In this document: positions 47,927 to 56,300 of the stretch, in pieces | How the letters are laid out: every line of letters begins with the position of its first letter | Numbering within the stretch: the stretch's first letter is position 1 | DNA from: an uncultured Clostridia bacterium | GTDB lineage: Bacteria; Bacillota; Clostridia; Christensenellales; Borkfalkiaceae | Assembly: GCA_944346885.1 (NCBI GenBank) | Contig: CALVMR010000018.1 | Location: forward strand, 105,294 to 169,293 | DNA length: 64,000 nucleotides | Direction of reading: 5' to 3' | The notes under the pieces: generated by a model | What the model was told of the DNA's origin: nothing | Databases searched by the model: none | What the model saw: the letters and a program-made list of their open reading frames with translations, nothing else | Program-made: the position numbers and the translations under genes

Positions 47927-50899
47927 ATGTATTTTTCGGTCATTTCATCGGGGGAGCGCCCCCTCGGCACCGGCAGGTTTGTGCGGTGCGCCCTTTCGCG
48001 CGAGCTTCCGAAGGGCGAATACGGAAAAAATTCATTGCGGCTCGGCGTTTTTTGCGATGCGCGGGAAGAGGAGGGGTTCATCCTCACGCACGACGTTTCG
48101 ATGCGGCGCTGCGCGCTGCCCTATGCGTTCCCCGCGATCGTCAGCCGCCTTTCCTGCGGCAAAGAGGCATATTACGTTGCCTTTGTGGGAGATTATTTTA
48201 AAACTTCCGCGCCGCTGCGCACGGCGGTACGGGAGCGCAGCGGGGGCGGGTATTTCATCGGGCTTTCCAACGACGCGTTTGCGTGGGAGGGCGGCTCCGT
48301 TGCGGCGGCGGCGCACGTTGCGCTCTTTCCCGCCGCGGGGAACAGCTTTCTGCGCGTCATCCGCCGCTGCGCCAAGCTATATTACAGGCTGCACCCGCCG
48401 CGCAGCGCGGGGCGCGCGCCCGTGTTCGGCGCGGTGGATTTTACGGGCGCCGCGCGCGGGTTAAAGGAAAATTTGCTGGACGCGCGCGCGACCATGCACG
48501 ACGGCGTGGGCGTCTACAATCCGTACGCCTACCACGAAGACGACGTGTACACCGAAGCCTTTGCCGCGCTCGACGTGGCAAAGGGGATGTACCGCTATGC
48601 CGTAACGCACAAAGACGAAGAGGCGGAAGCGCAGGTCTTTTCGGTTGCGGACCGCATTGCCTGCCCGGACGGGGAATACCGCTGGATCGAGCCCGCGCAC
48701 AATACGCAGGGGTTTTTCCATCACGTTTGGGGCGCCCTGCCGCAGGGGGCGGCGCTCGTCAACGGAAAAAACGCCCCGCGCAAGGGCATGTTTTCAGACT
48801 TCGACGCCTTCGAAGAGGGCGAAAACCTGTTCAGTACCTTTAAGTATTACGACAGGGTGTTCCATTTGGGCGAGCTGGCGCTTTTGAGCGGCAGGCAAGC
48901 CTACCGTTCCGCCTTTTTGCGGGCGCTTCCCTTCGTCAGCGGTTTGCATTTGCCGCGGTACGGGCAGCCCGTTACATACGACCTCGATACGCACGAACCC
49001 AAAACGGGGCGGGAGGAGGGCGGCAGCGCGGGCGGCGCGGCGCTCTGGGCGGAGATCCATTTCCTCGCGTGGAAGCTGACGGGAGACCGCCATTGGCTGC
49101 ACGAGGGGTTGAAGGGGCTGGACGCGTGCAACCGTTTGGATTATACGCACATGTATTCCATGCGCACTTCGCCCAAGCCCATCGCGCTCGGCTGGTGCGT
49201 GCGCGCCAACCTCGACGCGTACCGCATCACGGGGAAAAGGCGGTATCTTTCCCGCATGCGGGAGGCGGCGGGCGGCATCTTCGCCCACTACTATCTGGAT
49301 ACCAATCCGCATACGTTTTTTGCCGCAAACGGGTTCGGGTACGCCTGCGCCTGCGAGCGGTGGGAGGCGTTTTTGGAAATGGCGCAGTCGCTTTGGCTGC
49401 TCTCCGGGGCGCTGCCGCTGCTCGGCGACGCGGCGCTGTGCCGCCTGTTTGCGGACGCGGCAAACACCTATTTGTGGGCGCTGCCCGTCAATGCGCAGCC
49501 GTACGGCAATCTTGCCGCGGGGTACGATTCCATCGGCGCGGAATACGTGCCGTACGAATACACGACGGGGCATCAGGGAGACAACACAACGGAATGGGGC
49601 GGAAGCCAGTCCTGCGCGCGGCAAACCAAAGAAATTTACGGTTCCGGCGAGCTGTTTTTGCTGGAAGAGATCTTGGAAGGGCACGCGCGCAGCTTCGACG
49701 CGCACGTGCTGCTCGTCTGTTCCGATCCCGCCGATCTGTACGGGAGCGAAGAGGGGCTGCACTTTTGCGTGTATTCCGCCCATCGGGAGGAGCGCGCCGT
49801 GCCGGTCGCCTTTCGGCTCCCCGCGGGGCGCTATCGTATAGAGTGCGGCGCGTATGCCGCCGTGTACGACGCGCGCCGTTTGGAAAAGGGCGTTGCGCTG
49901 CCCGTGCCGCCGCAAAAACCCTTGCCGCTGCGCGTGCTGCGCATCGGCGAAGAAGCTGCCGAAGCGCCGCGGCAGGGAAGCCTTTCCTGCCGCCTTACCT
50001 GCCCGCGGGAGCTGCTGCGGCTGCGCTGCGAGGAGGGGGCGCAGGTGTACGCCCTGTTTTTGAACGGGGTGCGCGCGCAGGCGGGCACGGAGGGGGCGTT
50101 TACGGCGTTCGTCTGCCGCGAGCACCCCGTGCGCGTACGGGTAGAGGCGTACGGCGAAGAGGGTACCCGCGTGTACGAAGAGGTGCTGCCGCCCTATCGG
50201 AAGCGGTTTTTATACCGCAGCGATCTTTCGGGGAAAGATTTTTATTGCGAAGGGCTTACGGCAAAAACGGACGGGCATTGCTGCATGTTCTACGCCGAAC
50301 AAACGCCCTGCCGCGGGCGCGTGCGCTTTTGCGGCGTCGGCGGAGGGATCTTCGCGCTGCGGATCGGGGCGCTGAACGCATACACGCGCCTGCGCGCCGT
50401 GCTGGCGGAAGGGAAGAAAAAAACCGTGCTGCTTGGGCGGCTTACGGAGGCGGGGCTGTATGAGTTCGACCTGACCGCCGCAGACCGCGGCGCGGCGGTG
50501 GAGTTGCTTGCCGAAGGGAAGACGGGCGGGTTTCTTTTGTGCGGAGCGGAAAGCTATTTGCCCGTGCAGGAAGAAGCGCCCGCGTGGAACTTTACGGGCG
50601 AGGGAGACCGCGCGTGGGAGGCGGAGCTTTCCCCCGATCTTCCCTTTGCCGAATTTACGGTGGCGCAGGTCGGCGAAGGCGGGGAGGTCCGTTTTTACTT
50701 GGACGGGGAGGAACTGTTCACCCCCGCGGAACGGGCGTACCCGCACCGTGTTTACAGGAAAAACCGAAACGTGTATAAGTTCCCCGTCACGGGTACGGGC
50801 AGGCACGCCTTTTGCGTGCGGTTTACAAAGGGCGGCGTGCTGCGCTCGGCAAAGCTGACGGCGGAGGGGCATTATCCGTATCGGCATTTGGAGTTTTAA
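47927..50899 (+). CDS. 990-aa cytosolic paralogue with the same unrecognised alpha-helical domain
   Basis: No signal peptide or membrane segment: it begins MYFSVISSGERPLG and should be cytosolic. Residues ~1-170 are beta-rich. Residues ~170-575 are homologous to ~290-700 of the 1,304-aa lipoprotein: LFSTFKYYDRVFHLGELAL, REEGGSAGGAALWAEIHFL, RTSPKPIALGWCVRANLD, GYACACERWEAFLEMAQSLW and TKEIYGSGELFLLEEIL align without gaps in order. Conserved Asp, Glu, His-or-Arg, Lys and Trp residues in these blocks suggest an active site. Residues ~600-990 are several beta-sandwich domains. Located directly after the permeases, it is placed to process the imported oligosaccharide. ATG after AGGGGAGCC. No known family was recognised. 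Confidence 0.78.
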   Translation: MYFSVISSGERPLGTGRFVRCALSRELPKGEYGKNSLRLGVFCDAREEEGFILTHDVSMRRCALPYAFPAIVSRLSCGKEAYYVAFVGDYFKTSAPLRTAVRERSGGGYFIGLSNDAFAWEGGSVAAAAHVALFPAAGNSFLRVIRRCAKLYYRLHPPRSAGRAPVFGAVDFTGAARGLKENLLDARATMHDGVGVYNPYAYHEDDVYTEAFAALDVAKGMYRYAVTHKDEEAEAQVFSVADRIACPDGEYRWIEPAHNTQGFFHHVWGALPQGAALVNGKNAPRKGMFSDFDAFEEGENLFSTFKYYDRVFHLGELALLSGRQAYRSAFLRALPFVSGLHLPRYGQPVTYDLDTHEPKTGREEGGSAGGAALWAEIHFLAWKLTGDRHWLHEGLKGLDACNRLDYTHMYSMRTSPKPIALGWCVRANLDAYRITGKRRYLSRMREAAGGIFAHYYLDTNPHTFFAANGFGYACACERWEAFLEMAQSLWLLSGALPLLGDAALCRLFADAANTYLWALPVNAQPYGNLAAGYDSIGAEYVPYEYTTGHQGDNTTEWGGSQSCARQTKEIYGSGELFLLEEILEGHARSFDAHVLLVCSDPADLYGSEEGLHFCVYSAHREERAVPVAFRLPAGRYRIECGAYAAVYDARRLEKGVALPVPPQKPLPLRVLRIGEEAAEAPRQGSLSCRLTCPRELLRLRCEEGAQVYALFLNGVRAQAGTEGAFTAFVCREHPVRVRVEAYGEEGTRVYEEVLPPYRKRFLYRSDLSGKDFYCEGLTAKTDGHCCMFYAEQTPCRGRVRFCGVGGGIFALRIGALNAYTRLRAVLAEGKKKTVLLGRLTEAGLYEFDLTAADRGAAVELLAEGKTGGFLLCGAESYLPVQEEAPAWNFTGEGDRAWEAELSPDLPFAEFTVAQVGEGGEVRFYLDGEELFTPAERAYPHRVYRKNRNVYKFPVTGTGRHAFCVRFTKGGVLRSAKLTAEGHYPYRHLEF

Positions 50900-50980
50900 A
50901 ATAAGAAGGGCAAAATTTTTTTGTTTGCGTGCCGTTGCAAACGAAGAAAAGCAAACAACATAAAAAAGGAGGAAAAGAGG

Positions 50981-53305
50981 ATGAGAAAAAGAATCCGTTT
51001 CGGAAAAGCGCCGGCATTGCTTTTAAGCCTGCTGCTGGCAGTGGTTTGGGTTGCAGGCTGCGCGGAGAATGGAGGAAAGCCTGCGGGAGAAGAGCCTACG
51101 CTTGTTTCGATCGCGGTGACCACGCCGCCGGATACCGTTGCTTATACGGAGGGCGAGAGCTTCGATCCCGCCGGCATGGTCGTTACGGCAACGATGTCGG
51201 ATGAAACGACAAAGCCCGTTACGGGATATACTTATTCGCCGACGGGCGCGCTGGCGGCGGGCGAGACCGAGGTGCGCATTTCGTACACCGAGGGAGGTGT
51301 TACGGTGCATACCGAGGTCGCCGTTACGGTACAGCCGGCAGTGCAGGCGACGCTCGTTTCGATCGCGGTGACCACGCCGCCGGATACCGTTGCATACTAT
51401 GAGGGCGAAAGTTTCGATCCCGCCGGCATGGTCGTTACGGCAACGATGTCGGATGAAACGACAAAGCCCGTTACGGGATATACCTATTCGCCGACGGGCG
51501 CGCTGATGGCGGGGGAATCTTCGGTGCGCATCGAGTATACCGAAGGGAACGTTACGGTGCATACCGACGTTGCCGTTTCTGTCTCCGCCGTCGTTTTGCA
51601 GTCGCTGCAAGTGGAGCAAGCGCCCGCCAAAGTGAGCGGGTATCAAACGGGAGACGCCTTTGACCCGTCGGGCACCGTGCTGAAAGCGGTGTACAACAAC
51701 GGAAAAACGGAGCGGATCGAGGCGGATGCGTTTTCCGAAAAACAAGTGACCTGTTCTGCATCGGGCGAACTGCACAGCGGCGTCACGTCGGTGACGTTCG
51801 GGTACGGCGGCGCAACTTCCGACCCGGTGGAGATCGAGGTCGCGCGCCGCGCCAATGAGCGTATTGCGCCCGTTTTGGATACCTATGTGCGCAGCGACAG
51901 TATCTATGTGACGACGGCGGCGCCGTGCGACCATTCGGATCACGGAGAAGAGTTTTTGCAATACGGGGATCGGGCGATGAGCGGGGCGGACGCTTTGCAA
52001 GTCGGGTTCGGAACGCCCGGCTTCGGGGAATATTATCTTTCCGCAGGCTACCTCGTTTTCGAATTGCCCAACGTAAAAGCGGAGGGGTTGGCGGATGTGC
52101 AGAGCGCCGTGCTGCGCCTGTGCCTGCAATCGGCAAGCGTCGGGTATATGGATGCGCGCCGCACCGTCAAAGTGGTGATCGCCGATTATGATAAGATAAC
52201 GGCGGATACGACGTACAACAATCTTGACGGAACAGACGGCTCCGTATCGGGGGCGGTAACGGCGGCGGAGTTTTCCGTTGGCAAAACGGCGGACGAATGG
52301 TACGAGGTCGATATCACCTCCGCCGTCAAAAACAATTTAACGGGCAGATCCGGGAAATTTGCCATAGGGCTTTTCGACGATGAAGACCGTAACCTGTATG
52401 CGAGCGTTAAATTTTATTCGAGCGAGGCGCAGGATGCTTCCAAACGTCCGGAATTGTTGCTCAATTACACGGCGCCCGCGGCGGAGGGGATCGAAGTCTC
52501 TTCGCGGAGCGTGGTACTGGCAGTCGGCGGGCAAAAGGAACTTGCGGCAGCGCTCGTGCCTTGGTATGCGGCGGGAGAGTTATCCTATCGGAGCGAGGAC
52601 GAATCGGTCGTTACCGTTACGCAAAACGGCGTGCTGCAAGGGGTGGAAGAAGGAAGCTGCGCCGTCATCGTATCCTGCGGGGAAAAGAGCGAAACGGTGC
52701 AGGTAGAGGTCGTGCCCGCTCCGGAAGGCGTGCAAACTTATCATGCCTCCTATACCGCCTCCTCCTATGCGTATACGGCGTTTGCGGGCGCGGCGGCGGA
52801 CGATGCGGTCGTTTATTTCAATTCGCACAACGCGGGCTGGGATGCGGCGGCAGAGTCGCGCGGATATATCTGGTTTGATTTTGCCGCATACGGCAGCGGC
52901 ACCGTCGGGCAGGCGACGGCAATGATGTTCCTTTCCGGCAGTCTGCCCGAAGCGGCAGGGACCATGCAGGTGGAAATTTATGCGGCGCCCGGCAGCAAAA
53001 CCGATCTGTTCGCGGCGGATGCGCCCGCGGGAACGGCGGTGGATCCGAATGCCGTCGATCTTGTGATGACGTACATTGCCACGCGTTCGTTTACATGGGG
53101 GCAGATCGCGCTGGGGCAGGCGGTAGAAGTGGATCTGACCGATTATATCAATGCAAACGCGCCGTATTTGGAAGACGGTATGGTGCTGATCCTTGTCACG
53201 CGTGAAGTTTCCGCGGGGAACGGGCTGTATTTCGGCGGCTATACGAGGACGGACGGCAGCACCGATTGGCGGCCGCGCCTTGCCGTCGGCAGCCAAGCCG
53301 CATAA
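50981..53305 (+). CDS. 774-aa lipoprotein of Ig-like and CBM96-like modules
   Basis: Signal peptide with lipobox VAGC (Cys27). Approximate order: three Big_3-like Ig repeats of ~84 residues (40-290), the first two nearly identical (EGESFDPAGMVVTATMSDET, then KPVTGYTYSPTGAL in both); a CBM96-like (DNRLRE) domain (~290-500) with DTYVRSDSIYV and VLRLCLQSASVGYMD; a Big_2 domain (~500-585; SEDESVVTVTQNGVLQGVEEG); and a second CBM96-like domain to the end. No catalytic motif was seen. It could carry glycan-binding domains away from the membrane on an Ig stalk. ATG at 50981 with AAAGGAGG; an 81-base gap before it is the largest in the operon, but it shows no terminator or clear promoter. Confidence 0.82.
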   Translation: MRKRIRFGKAPALLLSLLLAVVWVAGCAENGGKPAGEEPTLVSIAVTTPPDTVAYTEGESFDPAGMVVTATMSDETTKPVTGYTYSPTGALAAGETEVRISYTEGGVTVHTEVAVTVQPAVQATLVSIAVTTPPDTVAYYEGESFDPAGMVVTATMSDETTKPVTGYTYSPTGALMAGESSVRIEYTEGNVTVHTDVAVSVSAVVLQSLQVEQAPAKVSGYQTGDAFDPSGTVLKAVYNNGKTERIEADAFSEKQVTCSASGELHSGVTSVTFGYGGATSDPVEIEVARRANERIAPVLDTYVRSDSIYVTTAAPCDHSDHGEEFLQYGDRAMSGADALQVGFGTPGFGEYYLSAGYLVFELPNVKAEGLADVQSAVLRLCLQSASVGYMDARRTVKVVIADYDKITADTTYNNLDGTDGSVSGAVTAAEFSVGKTADEWYEVDITSAVKNNLTGRSGKFAIGLFDDEDRNLYASVKFYSSEAQDASKRPELLLNYTAPAAEGIEVSSRSVVLAVGGQKELAAALVPWYAAGELSYRSEDESVVTVTQNGVLQGVEEGSCAVIVSCGEKSETVQVEVVPAPEGVQTYHASYTASSYAYTAFAGAAADDAVVYFNSHNAGWDAAAESRGYIWFDFAAYGSGTVGQATAMMFLSGSLPEAAGTMQVEIYAAPGSKTDLFAADAPAGTAVDPNAVDLVMTYIATRSFTWGQIALGQAVEVDLTDYINANAPYLEDGMVLILVTREVSAGNGLYFGGYTRTDGSTDWRPRLAVGSQAA
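51098..51595 (+). repeat. 252-bp intragenic tandem duplication (two Ig-like repeats)
   Basis: Copies begin at 51098 and 51350 (period 252 bases, 84 codons). Long blocks are identical at the DNA level, including about 70 bases around GATCCCGCCGGCATGGTCGT, while the ends have drifted. This indicates a recent in-frame duplication or gene conversion. Confidence 0.88.
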
Positions 53306-53322
53306 CGAGGAGAGAGGAAAAC

Positions 53323-56300
53323 ATGAAAAATACGATCTCGCGCAGGGCGCTGGCGGTGCTGCTGAGCATATTGCTTCTGTTTGCGTTTGCGGCGGGATGC
53401 GCGCCCGATATACCGGAGGAGGAAGAGCCGGGCATAATCGACCCGGAAACTCCGGATCCGGACCTCGATCCCGACCCGTCGGCGGAGGCGGGGCTGCTCT
53501 CCTCTTCGCTTACGGCGGCGGATCCGGTAAAAATGCCCGCGCAGCCCGCGTTGGAGGGGTATACGGTGCAAGAGCCGCAGGCGGAAGAGAGTGCGCAGCT
53601 CCCTCCCGCCGAAGCGGCGCCCGTACCCGTTTACACAATGACGATTCCGAGCACGGAGAGCGTGTTTACGGATATCCACGCGCAGTCTAATCAAGACGGC
53701 ATGCCGTACCTGAAAATTTGTGCGGGGCTGGACGAGGCGACGACGCTGCTGAAATTCGATATTTCCGCGTTCCGCGGGGAGATCGAGTCTGCCGTCATAC
53801 AACTGTACGTACAGGAAAGTTCGCCCATGCTGCGCAGCGGCGTGCGCACGATTTCCGCGTTTGCGGCGTCGGATGCGTATTGGTCGCAGTACACCGTTAC
53901 GTATTCTTCCGCGCCGCAACCCGCGGGGGAGGCTTTGGATACCGTATGCGTGCCGAAAACCGCTGATCGGTTTTCGGTGGATATCGGCGCGTATGCCCGT
54001 TCCATGCAGCAGCGGGGGCAAACGGTTTTCACCGTGCTCTTGAAAAACGTGACGGATACCGAGGACAGTGGTTCGCTTCTGTTGTTGGACCGCCGCGGAG
54101 AACGGCAGCCCGTGCTGCGGCTCTCCAATTATGCGGCAGGCATAGAGATCACCGATCTCGGTATCGAAACGGATCGTTTGCACGTCAATGTCGGCGTTAC
54201 GCGCCGCATCCCGTCCGATCCCGCCCCGCGTCATGCCGGGGATAAGGCGATCGTTTGGGAGAGTTCGGATGAACGGATCGCCGCGGTGGATGCGGCGGGC
54301 AACGTGACGGGCGTTTCGGAAGGAACGTGTACGATCACGGCAACGGCGCGCGCGGGCGGGCTGAGCAAGGAGATCGAGGTTTCGGTAAAGGATGCGTCCG
54401 CCGCGTTTTGCGACGCGCTGTCTCCTTTGAACGATACGAGTTTGCTCTATTACCGAAGCGATTTTCCCGGCGTTACGCCCGAACAGGCGGCGGCGCAGGA
54501 TACGAATTGGTCGGACGCGGAAGAGCTTACCGTTGCTTCTCGTATGAATTTTACGACGCAGACGGACTATTCGGCGCGTTCCTTGCTGCAATTTTCCCTG
54601 GCGGGATTCGGGGATTCGGGTTTTTCCTCCGTTGTTTTAAAATTGTATGTCCGTGAATTGGCGCTGAACGGCGTCACTTCGCTGCGCGTCGGTATCGTGC
54701 GCTCCGTACAGTACGATACGGTGACGTATGCGGGGTACGGGCAGGAACTGCGGGAGGCGAAGGTCGTGCCCGTACCCTCGTCCGAGGGAGAGTTCTGCAT
54801 CGATCTGACAAGTTTTTTCAATGCGGGAGAACTGTATGCCGCCGATGCCGTGAACGTCGTGATCGAAGCGGTGCAGCTGCCGTGGTATACCGATAACATC
54901 ATCCGCTTTGCTTCGGCAGAGGCGGAGGATCCGGCGCAGCGGCCGCAGCTGCTGGTGGAGGGGATCTACGGTTCCGAGCCAGCCGACGCCGTGGAGGAAA
55001 CGATCGCGGCGGTCGGAGCGGTGAATGAAAACAGCTTCGGCAAGATCGTGGACGCCGTTCGGGCGTACAACGCGCTTACCGACGGGCAAAAGCGGCTCGT
55101 TTCCAATGTGGAAACTTTAAAAGAAGCGCAGGCGCGGTACTATGCTTTGGTCCGCGGCGAAGGAGAAAACGCGATCGTCTATCCGAAGCCGGAGGGGTAT
55201 ATGACCTCCGTTACCGACGATTACGAAGACCGGTACGTTGTGGCGGTGGGAGACAAGGTGGTGCCCGTGTATCCCGCGGACTGTACGTACAACGGCGATC
55301 CCGCAAGCGTATCCGCTTTTGTGCATTTTGATTTTACGGGCAGCGTAAAGGTGCGCGTCGCAACGGAGTTTTCGTTTTCTTCCGTGGTCATTCGTCCGCT
55401 TTCGCTCGGCATCGAGGCGGAAACGGAAGGGAACATGATCACCTTTACATTGTATAAACCGTGCAACATTTCCATTGAATTTGACGGAAATACAAAGAAC
55501 AATTTGCAGGTCTTTACCAATCCCGTTCGCAATTACGATTTTTCCAATACACGGGTGTACAACTTGATCCGCCCGGAACAAGGGGCGGTGGATGCGGACG
55601 CGCTGTTGCAAAACATCCGCAGCGACAAGATCAACGTTCTGTCTTTTGAAGAGGGGATCTACACGCTGAACAAGGCGCTTGCCTTGCCGGCAAACACCTA
55701 TCTGTATATCGGCGGGTCGGCGGTTTTGGAGGGGATCGTTTCATCGGAATACGCAAACGGCTCTAAAATCATCGGCAGCGGGATCCTCAGCGGGGAAAAG
55801 TTTGAACGAAGCGTCATGTATATGGTGCGCATATACCGCGCCGTAGATTTTGAAGTGAACGGCATTATTTTGCAGGATAGCCCGCACTGGACGTTTGTTC
55901 CGGTAGAGTGTGAAAATCTTTTGGTGGAAAACTTGCGCATCATCGGGCAGCACCGCGCCAACAACGACGGGATGGATATCATCAGCTGCCGTAATACGAC
56001 CATCGACAATTGTTACGTCCGCACGATCGACGACGCGCTCACTATCAAAGGCGCAAACTATATGTTTACCGAACGCGGCAAAAACGCGGATATCACTTAC
56101 CAAAACAACGTTATTTGGAACTACGGAGCAGGGCAAGCCTTGCAGCTCGGCACGGAAACGTCGGCAGATTACTTTGAAGACATCGTTATCCGAAACGTAG
56201 ATATCATCCACAACGATTCGGGTAGGGCTATTTCGCTGGAAAACGGGGATTCCGCTACCTTTCGCAACATCGTGTACGACGATATCCGCATTGAAACGGA

